This document shows, in pieces, positions 43,316 through 52,190 of a stretch of DNA of 64,000 nt. The notes beneath the pieces were generated by a model, which searched no databases, was not told where the DNA came from, and saw only the letters and a program-made list of their open reading frames with translations. Each line of letters starts with the position of its first letter. Positions within the stretch are counted from its first letter, which is position 1. Origin of the DNA: CAYRGQ01 sp964423925 (GTDB lineage: Bacteria; Bacteroidota; Bacteroidia; Sphingobacteriales; Sphingobacteriaceae). The position numbers and the translations under genes are program-made. Where the stretch lies: the NCBI GenBank assembly GCA_964423925.1, contig CAYRGQ010000001.1:124001-188000 (forward strand), in the 5' to 3' direction.

Positions 43316-43906
43316 TTGGATAAGCGAGAACAGATATTGGCAGCGGCTATCAAGCGTTTTTCGCATTTCGGCATCAAGAAAACGACGATGGCCGAGATCG
43401 CCGAGGACGTAGGGCTGTCTAAGGCCAATTTGTATTACTACTTCTCGGACAAGGTGGTTTTGGTGGCTTCGATAATCGATTTTCTCTTTGATGAATCGGA
43501 ACGTTTGTTTACCTCACGCTCCGGTGCTGAGTCACGAACCCTTGCTAAGCTGAAGCTCCTCGTCCGGTTGCGGTATGAGATGTATGAACGCTATCAAATG
43601 CTTGTGGTGAGCCTGACGGAATATCACGGATTAAACGCAATAGACGGCACTGTTTTTGAGCGCCTAGTCGCCCGCGAAACCAGTATTATCGCGCGCGTTT
43701 TTGAGGAAGGGATTGAGTCCGGCGAGCTTGTAACATTTGATACACAACAAACATCTGAATTGTATGTCGCCGGACAATACGGCATCTCCATGTTTCATAA
43801 GGTACGCTGTGCACGGCCTTTTATGGATAAGGCCATTATGGAAAACATCTCCCGAAAGCAAGAGTTGCTTGCCGAGCGGATGGTAAATGGCATTTTACGG
43901 AAATAA
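43316..43906 (+). CDS. TetR-family transcriptional regulator of the RND efflux operon
   Basis: 196 residues. The N-terminal HTH (about 5-50) reads REQILAAAIKRFSHFG, then KTTMAEIAEDVGLSKANLYYYF, a classic TetR DNA-binding domain; the remainder is helical ligand-binding sequence. Start is TTG 43316: a stop lies five codons upstream and no ATG precedes the HTH. The stop at 43906 lies 7 nt before the tolC-like ATG, so it is co-transcribed with the efflux genes it probably represses. Confidence 0.93.
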   Translation: MDKREQILAAAIKRFSHFGIKKTTMAEIAEDVGLSKANLYYYFSDKVVLVASIIDFLFDESERLFTSRSGAESRTLAKLKLLVRLRYEMYERYQMLVVSLTEYHGLNAIDGTVFERLVARETSIIARVFEEGIESGELVTFDTQQTSELYVAGQYGISMFHKVRCARPFMDKAIMENISRKQELLAERMVNGILRK

Positions 43907-43913
43907 TACGAAC

Positions 43914-45266
43914 ATGAATATAAGAGTAATAACCATTACGTTAATCAGTTTGTTGGTGAGTGGCTTCGCGTCCGCCCAACATTCCCTGACTTTGCAGGAC
44001 GCGCTCCAATATGCATTGAAGAACAGCGAGGTGCTTCGCAAGGCTCAGCTTGATATTGAGAAGGGCCAACATCAGATTGCTGAAGTCCGGGCATCAGCGC
44101 TTCCGCAAATTGAGGCATCGAGCGTGTTGAATTATAACCCAATTGTCCAGCAATTTGTATTGCCTGCCGATTTCATGGGCGGGGAGCCAGGCGAGTTTGT
44201 GGCCATTCGGGCAGGGCAGACCTGGGGTGCAATGACACAGGTGCAATTGAATCAGCAATTGTTTAATCAGCAGGTGTTTACCGGCTTGAAAGCAGCGCGC
44301 AGCACCGAGGAGTTTTATCGCGTCAGCAAACAGCTCAGCGAGGAAAATGTCATCCAGCAGGTGGCCACCAACTATTACCAAGTTATCATCACGCGCGAGC
44401 AACTGGACGTGATCGACGCCAATATCGAGCGGATCGCTCAGTTGGAAAACATGGTATCCAGCCAGTACGATGTAGGCTTGGCCAAGAAAATCGATCTTGA
44501 TCGAATCATCGTCAACAAGACCAACCTGTTGGCACAGCGCGAACAGTTGATCTATGCTGTCACCCAACAGGAAAATCTGTTGAAGTATTATATGGGTATG
44601 GATATCACCGAAACGATCAATATCCCTGCTTCGGAAATCGACAAATTGGAGCGTGAAGCGATTCAGCTGGTAGCCCAAGGCCCGGTAGACGTGGAGCAAC
44701 TGCTCTCGTTCCAGGTACTTAAGAAGCAGGAAGAACTGCTGACCTATCAGCGAAAGGCCTATTTGGCTGAATACTATCCGAGTCTGTCGCTAAGCGGAAA
44801 CTACCTGTACAACTCGCAGAGCAACCGGTTTAATTTGTACTCCAGCCGGGCGCTTAACTACGATATGTCCACCTTCACGCTAGCGTTGCGCATCCCCATT
44901 TTTGACGGGAAAGCACGGCGGTCGCGCGTACGGCAGGCTGACGTGGAGATTCGGAAGGTGCACGAAGACCTTCGCAATACATCCAACGCGTTGTCCATGG
45001 CTTACGAGAATGCTAAAATCCAGATTAAGAACAGCCTGAATACGATCGAATCGCAGCGGGCCAACAAGGAGTTTGCCGAGGAAGTGTTCGTTAGCACACA
45101 AAACAACTACCGGAATGGGTTGGCATCGTTGACGGATCTGCTGACCGCGGAGACCGACTTGGTCGCAGCACAGAATAGCTATAATCAAGCGTTGCTCAAC
45201 TACAAGGTAGCGGAGATCGAACTGATTAAGTCTAACGGAAATATACAGTCTTTAGTAAACGAATAA
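43914..45266 (+). CDS. TolC-family outer-membrane efflux channel
   Basis: 450 residues. Signal peptide (LISLLVSGFASAQ), then two tandem outer-membrane-efflux repeats with long helices (SLTLQDALQYALKNSEVLRKAQLD in the first; NYRNGLASLTDLLTAETDLVAAQ in the second, a hallmark of the family). It forms the trimeric exit duct for the adjacent RND pump. Start ATG 43914 heads the signal; the frame open from 43887 overlaps tetR. 18 bp separate it from the adaptor gene. Confidence 0.93.
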   Translation: MNIRVITITLISLLVSGFASAQHSLTLQDALQYALKNSEVLRKAQLDIEKGQHQIAEVRASALPQIEASSVLNYNPIVQQFVLPADFMGGEPGEFVAIRAGQTWGAMTQVQLNQQLFNQQVFTGLKAARSTEEFYRVSKQLSEENVIQQVATNYYQVIITREQLDVIDANIERIAQLENMVSSQYDVGLAKKIDLDRIIVNKTNLLAQREQLIYAVTQQENLLKYYMGMDITETINIPASEIDKLEREAIQLVAQGPVDVEQLLSFQVLKKQEELLTYQRKAYLAEYYPSLSLSGNYLYNSQSNRFNLYSSRALNYDMSTFTLALRIPIFDGKARRSRVRQADVEIRKVHEDLRNTSNALSMAYENAKIQIKNSLNTIESQRANKEFAEEVFVSTQNNYRNGLASLTDLLTAETDLVAAQNSYNQALLNYKVAEIELIKSNGNIQSLVNE

Positions 45267-45284
45267 TTATCACGATATAAACAC

Positions 45285-46349
45285 ATGAAACGCGTACTTA
45301 TTACTTTATTGATCGTTGCCGCAGCCGTCGCCCTCATCGCGTACGTACTGACCCAACATAAACAAGACAACGAAGCGAAAGCAGCCGTGGTGGCCGAAAC
45401 AGGCAGCACGGTGGCGGTCACTGCGGTGCGAGCCGCCACGCAAGAAATAAATCTGGATTTCTCCTCAAATGGTACATTTTCCGCCAATCAAGACTTGAAG
45501 CTGTTGGCCGAGGCTTCGGGCCGGATCACGAACCTCCTGGTAAAGGAAGGTAGCCGCGTGAGCAAAGGTCAGGTACTGGCGCATATTGATGCGGAATACG
45601 CCTCGCTCGACGTACAGCGCGCTGAAGACGCCTTGCAAAAGCTTCGGGTAGATTACGAGCGCTACAAGAGTTCTTTCGAGACCGGAGGCGTGACACGTGC
45701 ACAGCTAGATGATATTGAGTTCAACCTCCGCACGACCGAAAACCAAGTACAGCAAGCCCAACGGCGCTTGTCGGACTCCTATGTGAGAGCACCTATTTCA
45801 GGCGTAATCAACCAGCGCTTGGTCGAGATAGGAGCATTCGTAGGCCCGGGCACGGAGTTGTTTGAGATCGTCGACATCTCGCGCCTCAAGTTGGAAGTGA
45901 CAGCCAACGAATACCAAGTCGTCCACCTGAAGGTCGGTGACCGTGTGGATATCCAAAGCTCGGTATTCCCTGATCGTCAATTTAGCGGTACGATTCACTT
46001 CATCGCTGCCAAAGCGGACAATACGCTGAGCTACCCTGTCGAAATTCTAGTGGATAACGACAGTGCGGAAGGACTGCGTGCGGGCATGTACGGCACGGCG
46101 ACTTTTAAGTTGCCCCAGCAAGAGCCTAAGATTATCATCCCGCGGAGTGCCTTCGCCGGTAGCGTCAGCAGTAATCAAGTATATGTAGTGCAAGATAGCA
46201 CCGCCGTATTAAAAGACGTGACCCCTGGTCGTATCCTAGGTGAACAAGTAGAAATACTCCACGGCTTAGAAGAGGGCGAAATCGTGATCTCAGGAGGCCA
46301 AATCAACTTGGTCGACGGTGCGAAAGTGAACGCGCAGGTTAGGGATTAA
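45285..46349 (+). CDS. RND efflux periplasmic adaptor (membrane fusion protein)
   Basis: 354 residues. An N-terminal membrane anchor (about 4-22) precedes the lipoyl half-motif ASGRITNLLVKEGSRVSKGQVLAHID, a short helical hairpin, the second lipoyl half (VRAPISGVINQRLVEIGAFVGPG), then beta-barrel and membrane-proximal domains. It bridges pump and TolC-type channel in the periplasm. Start ATG 45285. 76 bp separate it from the pump gene. Confidence 0.94.
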   Translation: MKRVLITLLIVAAAVALIAYVLTQHKQDNEAKAAVVAETGSTVAVTAVRAATQEINLDFSSNGTFSANQDLKLLAEASGRITNLLVKEGSRVSKGQVLAHIDAEYASLDVQRAEDALQKLRVDYERYKSSFETGGVTRAQLDDIEFNLRTTENQVQQAQRRLSDSYVRAPISGVINQRLVEIGAFVGPGTELFEIVDISRLKLEVTANEYQVVHLKVGDRVDIQSSVFPDRQFSGTIHFIAAKADNTLSYPVEILVDNDSAEGLRAGMYGTATFKLPQQEPKIIIPRSAFAGSVSSNQVYVVQDSTAVLKDVTPGRILGEQVEILHGLEEGEIVISGGQINLVDGAKVNAQVRD

Positions 46350-46425
46350 TTACAAGAATGTGCAGGAATCCAACGGCCACTTGTTGCCAAAAAAGACCTG
46401 TAACAACAAATAATTAGAGCTACAC

Positions 46426-49400
46426 ATGAAATTAGCTGAAGTATCAATAAAAAGACCCTCCATTGTCATCGTCGTCTTTACGGCGTTGACGTTGCTGGGG
46501 ATCATGAGTTATTTCTCGCTCAACTACGAGCTGCTGCCCAAGTTTGACACGGGCGTTGTGTCGGTAACGACGGTTTATCCGGGTGCCTCGCCCAGTGAAG
46601 TCGAGAACACGGTGACGAAAAAGATCGAGGACGCCGTGTCATCGATGGAGAACATCAAGAAGTTGACGGCGACCTCCTTTGAGAGCCTTTCGATGGTAAT
46701 TATCGAATTGAACGTAGGCACGGATGAGGACTTGGCGCTCAACGACGCCCAGCGAAAGGTGAATGCCATCCTGTCGGAATTGCCGGACGATGTAGAAGCA
46801 CCATCGTTGGCGAAGTTTTCGCTCGATGACTTGCCGATTATTACTCTGTCGGCCACGGCTGATATGGACGGGGCTGAGTTTTACGATTTGATGGATAAGC
46901 AAATCCAGCCCTTCCTTTCCCGCGTAAACGGGGTGGCGCAAGTGAGCATCATTGGCGGGCAGGAACGGGAGATCCAAGTAAATATGAACGCTGCGAAACT
47001 GGAAGCCTACAGTTTATCGCCGCTCCAGGTGCAGCAAGCGATCTTGGCATCTAACCTCGATTTCCCCACGGGTAGCGTTAAAACTCAGAACCAGGACGTC
47101 CTTGTGCGTCTTTCAGGGAAGTACGGATCAGTTGAGGAACTACGCAACTTGATTGTTTCTACCGGAGCTGGTGGAGCGCCTGTTCGTATCCGCGACATTG
47201 CTGATGTGCAGGACACGCAAAAAGATGTGGAGAAAATTGCGCGAGTAAACCAGCAGAGCGCGCTGATTCTGCAGGTGATGAAGCAGTCGGACGCGAACGC
47301 TGTGGAAGTTAGTAGGCTCGTGCGCGAGTACGCAGAGCGAGCGGTGAACGAAAACCAAAACGTGAACCTGCAGATCGATATCGCAAATGACACGTCGACG
47401 TACACGCTTGACTCGGCCAATGCCGTTATCTTCGACCTATTCCTCGCAATCGTGCTGGTTGCGGTGGTGATGTTGCTGTTTTTGCACAGTCTCCGTAACG
47501 CCGTTATCGTGATGGTTGTGGTGCCGATCTCGTTGATCGCCACATTTATCGGAATCTCCTTGTTTGGTTATACGCTTAACCTGATGAGTTTGTTAGGCTT
47601 GTCGTTAGTTGTCGGTATCGTTGTGGACGACGCCATCGTGGTTATCGAAAACATTTACCGCCATATGGAGATGGGCAAGAACAAGGTCCGGGCGGCGTAT
47701 GATGGAGCTAAGGAAATCGGCTTTACGGTCGTGTCAATCACCATGGTAATCGTGGTGGTGTTTGTTCCTATTGCTATTAGTACCGGTCTAGTATCGGACA
47801 TTCTTCGGCAGTTTAGCGTAGTAGTGGCCATGGCTACGTTGTTTAGCTTGCTAGCATCCTTCACAATTATACCTTGGTTGACTTCTCGATTTGGCAAATT
47901 GGACCGCGTCAAAGGCGATAATATCTTCGGCCGATTCATCCTGTGGTTCGAAAAGCAGCTGCATCGCTTTACCGAGCAGGTGTCTTCCTTATTGAGATGG
48001 GCCCTTAACCATAAGCTCGTTACGCTCCTGGTTGTAGGTGTACTCTTCATTTCGTCTTTTGTGTTGGTGGGAAAAGGTTATATCGGTACCGAGTTTTTTG
48101 CCGAGGGCGACCGCGGCGAATTCATGGTGCAGTTGGAGATGCCGAAAGACGCATCCATTGAGCAGACTAACCAGATCACGATGCGCGCTGAAGAGATTAT
48201 AGGTAGTAAGTCCGAGGTAGTCAATATGATTACCACAGTAGGTCAGTCGAGTGATGGCTTTGCTACACAGTTGGCTCCAGCATACAAATCGGAGATAACG
48301 ATTAAGCTTGTTGACCGGCAAGATCGGGAGGACGATGTTAAGGTTTACGCTGCCAAACTGAAAAGGGAACTAGAGCCACAGCTGATCGGAGCGAAGATTA
48401 AAACCGTGACGATCGGTGCGACGGGTGGCGGTCAGCAGGCTCCCGTTGAAATGGTGGTTTTGGGTACCGACTTAGATAGCGTGCTGGCCTTTGCGGACGA
48501 TGCCCTAGCCTTGTTGCGCGATGTCCCCGGAACTACGGAAACCAAGCTTTCGGTAGAAAGCGGTAGTCCCGAGATTACGGTACAGGTAGACCGCGATAAA
48601 ATGGCGTCGCTGGGCTTGGGCTTGCAGACTGTCGGTATGACCATGCAGACGGCATTTAACGGCAATACAGACGGTAAATTCCGTGCAGGCGCCTACGAGT
48701 ATGATATCAACGTCCGATTCGATGACTTCAATCGTCAAAGCGTAGACGACGTCCGCAATCTTATTTTCGTGAACGATCGCGGGGAGCTTATCCGCCTCTC
48801 TCAGTTTGCGACGGTTGCCGAGGGTTCCGGACCGAGCCAGCTCGAGCGTCGCGACAAGAGTACCTCCGTGCGTGTGCAGTCGCAGACCATCGGTCGGCCA
48901 GCGAGCGCGGTAGTAGCGGAATGGGAAGAGAAGTTGGCAGAGGTCAATCGCCCGGCTGGCGTTAGCTACGTGTGGGGGGGCGATATGGAAATGCAGTCGG
49001 AAGGGTTCGGTACGTTGGGAATAGCGTTGCTCGCGTCTATTCTTTTGGTGTATTTCATCATGGTAGCCTTGTATGATAGCTTTGTGTATCCCTTTGTGGT
49101 AATGTTCTCGATACCGTTGTCGGTGATCGGTGCTTTCCTTGCGTTGGGTCTGACGAACAACACGCTTAACATCTTCACAATCCTGGGGCTCATCATGCTC
49201 ATTGGACTGGTGGCCAAGAACGCTATTATCTTGGTCGACTTTACCAACCACCTCAAGGCCGAGGGCAAATCGACCCGTGAGGCGCTGATCCTCGCTAACC
49301 AGGCGCGGCTTCGTCCGATCCTGATGACAACCATCGCCATGGTATTCGGGATGCTTCCGATCGCCATCGCCACGGGGCCAAGTGCCGAGTGGAAGAACGG

Positions 49401-49596
49401 TTTGGCGTGGGTCATTATCGGCGGATTGCTAAGTTCGTTATTCCTAACGCTGATCGTCGTTCCTGTAATGTACCAGATTATGGATAGCATCTTGCGTCGT
49501 CTGGGACTCGACAAAAAGGGTACGCCTATTGAAGAGTTGATGGTGGAGGAATATGATCACGTCGAAGTAAAAGAATACGAAAAGCAGCACTTTTAA
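46426..49596 (+). CDS. RND-family multidrug efflux pump (AcrB/HAE1-like)
   Basis: 1056 residues, the usual size, with 12 membrane helices and two large periplasmic loops. SIKRPSIVIVVFTALTLLG starts helix 1. Helix 4 carries VVGIVVDDAIVVIENIYRH, with the paired proton-relay aspartates, and the second half has GLVAKNAIILVDFTN. It exports drugs, detergents or similar compounds driven by protons. The operon regulator-channel-adaptor-pump is complete and ends in a strong terminator 28 bp after the stop. Substrate cannot be read from sequence. Confidence 0.95.
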   Translation: MKLAEVSIKRPSIVIVVFTALTLLGIMSYFSLNYELLPKFDTGVVSVTTVYPGASPSEVENTVTKKIEDAVSSMENIKKLTATSFESLSMVIIELNVGTDEDLALNDAQRKVNAILSELPDDVEAPSLAKFSLDDLPIITLSATADMDGAEFYDLMDKQIQPFLSRVNGVAQVSIIGGQEREIQVNMNAAKLEAYSLSPLQVQQAILASNLDFPTGSVKTQNQDVLVRLSGKYGSVEELRNLIVSTGAGGAPVRIRDIADVQDTQKDVEKIARVNQQSALILQVMKQSDANAVEVSRLVREYAERAVNENQNVNLQIDIANDTSTYTLDSANAVIFDLFLAIVLVAVVMLLFLHSLRNAVIVMVVVPISLIATFIGISLFGYTLNLMSLLGLSLVVGIVVDDAIVVIENIYRHMEMGKNKVRAAYDGAKEIGFTVVSITMVIVVVFVPIAISTGLVSDILRQFSVVVAMATLFSLLASFTIIPWLTSRFGKLDRVKGDNIFGRFILWFEKQLHRFTEQVSSLLRWALNHKLVTLLVVGVLFISSFVLVGKGYIGTEFFAEGDRGEFMVQLEMPKDASIEQTNQITMRAEEIIGSKSEVVNMITTVGQSSDGFATQLAPAYKSEITIKLVDRQDREDDVKVYAAKLKRELEPQLIGAKIKTVTIGATGGGQQAPVEMVVLGTDLDSVLAFADDALALLRDVPGTTETKLSVESGSPEITVQVDRDKMASLGLGLQTVGMTMQTAFNGNTDGKFRAGAYEYDINVRFDDFNRQSVDDVRNLIFVNDRGELIRLSQFATVAEGSGPSQLERRDKSTSVRVQSQTIGRPASAVVAEWEEKLAEVNRPAGVSYVWGGDMEMQSEGFGTLGIALLASILLVYFIMVALYDSFVYPFVVMFSIPLSVIGAFLALGLTNNTLNIFTILGLIMLIGLVAKNAIILVDFTNHLKAEGKSTREALILANQARLRPILMTTIAMVFGMLPIAIATGPSAEWKNGLAWVIIGGLLSSLFLTLIVVPVMYQIMDSILRRLGLDKKGTPIEELMVEEYDHVEVKEYEKQHF

Positions 49597-49623
49597 CATT
49601 AAGCGTTAGCGAGATGTATATAC

Positions 49624-49660
49624 AAGCCGTCCTGACGAAGCCGTCAGGACGGCTTTTTTA
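49624..49660 (+). terminator. Terminator of the RND operon
   Basis: AAGCCGTCCTGACG and CGTCAGGACGGCTT form a perfect 14-bp stem with an AAGC loop, followed by six T. The remaining 49661-49878 is AT-rich and contains only upstream DNA of the next gene. Confidence 0.92.
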
Positions 49661-49878
49661 TGTCCTAAGGAATTCGCATTATAAGTCTCTTTTTTTGTCA
49701 AATTCTCTACGTATATAGCAAAAACCTACTATATTGGCAGCGGTTTATACGCTATCTGAAATTTTTGCAAATAGCCAAGCTTAAATTTTGATCACAATTA
49801 TTAACCTTAAGTACTGTACTGGGCATATCGGGTCTTGGCTTTGGTCACCCGCATTGTCGGTTCCCACGCACAAATCGT

Positions 49879-51396
49879 ATGAGCGAGAAGAAAAAGACCT
49901 CCCTAACCGCCGTAATCGGGGCTTCGTCGGCGGGCACCATGATCGAATGGTATGACTTTTACATTTTTGGCAGTTTAGCCACTGTTATCTCCACCAAATT
50001 TTTTCCGCAAGACAACCCTACAGCCGCCTTTCTGAGCACGCTGGCGACCTTTGCCGCGGGCTTTATCGTTCGGCCATTTGGGGCCTTGTTTTTTGGGCGG
50101 CTCGGGGATCTGATCGGGCGGAAATACACGTTTATGATGACCTTGCTGCTGATGGGCGGGGCGACCTTTCTAATCGGCTGTGTGCCTGGCTACGAGCAAA
50201 TTGGCTTCTTGGCGCCTCTGCTTGTCTTGCTTTTGCGCTTGCTTCAGGGGCTCGCTTTGGGAGGCGAATACGGGGGAGCCGCGACTTACGTGGCCGAGCA
50301 TTCGCCCGAAAACAAACGGGGCTTCATGACATCCTGGATACAAACGACGGCGACGCTCGGACTTTTCGTGTCTTTGCTGGTCATCATGGCCACACGGACG
50401 ATGCTCACCGCGGAGCAATTTGACGACTGGGGCTGGCGTATACCGTTTCTGGTGTCTATATTAATGGTATACGTCTCCTACCTCATTCGCAAGAACATGG
50501 AGGAGTCCCCCTTGTTTGCTAAGGCAAAGGTGACTGGGAAAATTTCGACAAATCCGTTGAAGGAGAGTTTTGGCAACAAATTGAACTTTAAATTCGTCCT
50601 GTTGGCTTTGTTCGGGGCGGTGATGGGGCAGGGTGTCGTCTGGTACACCGGGCAGTTCTACGCGATGAGCTTTATGGAAAAGACCATGAATATCGTCAAG
50701 GATCAGGTCGATGGCATTATGCTTTTGGCGCTGCTGTTCGGTACACCTTTCTTTTTATTTTTCGGCTGGTTGAGCGACAAAGTCGGCCGCAAATGGATTA
50801 TGATGGCCGGTATGCTTATCGCGGTGCTTTCCTATCGGCCTATCTATGAGAGCATGTATACCACCGTGGATGTTGCGGGCAAGCAGGAGGTTTCGGCAGT
50901 TTTCACCCGCGAACCTGCGCCGGACGCCCCGGCCGATTCGCTGTTCGTCACGACGAAGACCTTTGCTGACGGGACGGTTTGGAAAGAGACCACGGTGGCC
51001 AGTGTTAGTGAAGCCGGCCATAGTGCCCGTGCTACCGTGTCCATCCAGATTACTGACGACGCGTGGTGGAGGTTGATCGGGTTGGTGTTTATCCAAGTGA
51101 TTTTTGTGACGATGGTGTACGGACCCATTGCAGCGTTTTTGGTCGAGATGTTCCCCACCAAGATACGGTATACCTCGATGAGCCTGCCGTATCACATAGG
51201 CAACGGAGTATTTGGGGGCTTGCTGCCTGCCGTGGCCACCTACTTGGTGATTAACGCCCAGCAGAAGGGAGCCGATCGATGGTATTTAGAAGGGTTGTGG
51301 TATCCGATAGGAGTTGCGGCAGTGTGTTTCTTTATCGGCGTGGTATATTTAAGCACCCGAAACATGCGCATGGTCGACGATCATGCCGAACAATAA
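49879..51396 (+). CDS. MFS transporter, metabolite:H+ symporter (MHS) type, with a periplasmic insertion
   Basis: 505 residues, 12 helices. The MHS pattern is clear: SAGTMIEWYDFYIFG at the N-terminus, the GRLGDLIGRKYTF loop 2-3 motif, and LQGLALGGEYGGAATYVAEH in helix 4-5. These proteins import organic acids, betaine or proline with protons. Residues about 322-396 form a hydrophilic insertion between late helices, which accounts for the extra length over the usual 430-450. Start ATG 49879. A small two-helix protein gene follows 23 bp later and may be a partner. Confidence 0.88.
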   Translation: MSEKKKTSLTAVIGASSAGTMIEWYDFYIFGSLATVISTKFFPQDNPTAAFLSTLATFAAGFIVRPFGALFFGRLGDLIGRKYTFMMTLLLMGGATFLIGCVPGYEQIGFLAPLLVLLLRLLQGLALGGEYGGAATYVAEHSPENKRGFMTSWIQTTATLGLFVSLLVIMATRTMLTAEQFDDWGWRIPFLVSILMVYVSYLIRKNMEESPLFAKAKVTGKISTNPLKESFGNKLNFKFVLLALFGAVMGQGVVWYTGQFYAMSFMEKTMNIVKDQVDGIMLLALLFGTPFFLFFGWLSDKVGRKWIMMAGMLIAVLSYRPIYESMYTTVDVAGKQEVSAVFTREPAPDAPADSLFVTTKTFADGTVWKETTVASVSEAGHSARATVSIQITDDAWWRLIGLVFIQVIFVTMVYGPIAAFLVEMFPTKIRYTSMSLPYHIGNGVFGGLLPAVATYLVINAQQKGADRWYLEGLWYPIGVAAVCFFIGVVYLSTRNMRMVDDHAEQ

Positions 51397-51419
51397 ATGG
51401 GATTTCAACATAGCGAGTT

Positions 51420-51650
51420 ATGAATCTATTAAAAAGATATCTGGGCATCGTGTGGATGCTAATGGGGGTGGTGGTGCTGTATTATGGCATTACGGTTTTC
51501 GGCTATCCGAAGCTAATTAGCGGCGACCAAGAGGATGTGGTTTTCGGGCTGATTATTTGCTTTGTGTTGCTTCCGATCATCGTCGGAGGGTTGTTTATCT
51601 TTGGCTGGTACGCCTGGCATGGCGAATACGACAAGGTCGAGCAAAGCTAG
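51420..51650 (+). CDS. Small two-helix membrane protein linked to the MFS gene
   Basis: 76 residues: helices at about 9-28 and 42-65, short charged ends. Start ATG 51420, 23 bp after the MFS stop, so co-transcribed. I recall similar small proteins (possibly DUF6814) beside MFS genes in Bacteroidota, but this is unverified. It could be an accessory subunit. Confidence 0.65.
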   Translation: MNLLKRYLGIVWMLMGVVVLYYGITVFGYPKLISGDQEDVVFGLIICFVLLPIIVGGLFIFGWYAWHGEYDKVEQS

Positions 51651-51746
51651 TCCGAGTGCGTCGGGGTACGCGATTGCGTGCGATAACCGTGTTTTTCAAG
51701 CGCGCCTTTCGGGTATGATTGCCGTTAATTTTAAAAAACGGATTCT

Positions 51747-51778
51747 GTTGTTTTTGTCAGCAAGGTTAATTAACTTTG
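51747..51778 (+). promoter_or_regulatory. rpmE2 promoter with overlapping palindrome
   Basis: GTTG (51747-51750), 20-nt spacer, and TAACTTTG (51771-51778), a full -7 match. Overlying it is CAAGGTTAATTAACTTTG (51761-51778), an 18-bp inverted repeat with one mismatched pair. It holds the AAGGTTA half-site also found upstream of the TonB receptor. A repressor here would cover the -7 box. The leader to ATG 51849 is about 65 nt. Confidence 0.6.
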
Positions 51779-51848
51779 CACACTTAAAATGGATTGGCGC
51801 AATGTGCTTTTCCCGGGGCGTTAACACGGAAATTAAAGTAACACAATA

Positions 51849-52097
51849 ATGAAAAAAGATTTGCATCCTTCAAATTACAGGCTAGTTGTCTTTAAGGATA
51901 TGTCCAATGACTATGCGTTTCTAACCAAGTCATGCATTGAAACTCGCGAAACAATCGAATGGGAAGACGGAAATGAATACCCGCTTGTGAAATTGGAAAT
52001 TTCACATACCTCCCATCCATTCTATACCGGTAAGATGAAATTGGTGGATACGGCAGGACGTATTGACAAGTTCCGCAACCGTTACAACCGCAAGTAA
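51849..52097 (+). CDS. rpmE2: 50S ribosomal protein L31, type B (zinc-ribbon-less)
   Basis: 82 residues beginning MKKDLHPSNYRLVVFKDM, the type B pattern. It has a single Cys (SCIETRET) and no CxxC pairs, so it cannot hold the zinc of type A L31. The C-terminal FRNRYNRK is typical. In several bacteria the zinc-free paralogue is repressed by Zur; in Bacteroidota type B is commonly the only L31, so zinc control is not assured. A terminator follows 43 nt after the stop. Confidence 0.96.
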   Translation: MKKDLHPSNYRLVVFKDMSNDYAFLTKSCIETRETIEWEDGNEYPLVKLEISHTSHPFYTGKMKLVDTAGRIDKFRNRYNRK

Positions 52098-52140
52098 GGC
52101 ATTGCCTTTTTGTGGCGATACTACAATTAAAAGCTATATT

Positions 52141-52170
52141 AGTCCCGATTATGTCGGGACTTTTTATTTT
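52141..52170 (+). terminator. Terminator of rpmE2
   Basis: AGTCCCGA-TTATG-TCGGGACT hairpin followed by TTTTATTTT. The T-tract overlaps TATTTTTG (52165-52172), a full -7 match that may be the promoter of the next gene (ATG 52191). Confidence 0.85.
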
Positions 52171-52190
52171 TGCTTCGGTAGGTTTAAACT

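Noticed and set aside
48505..49251. 248-codon minus-strand open frame
   Set aside because: Antisense to the RND pump; no recognisable protein features.
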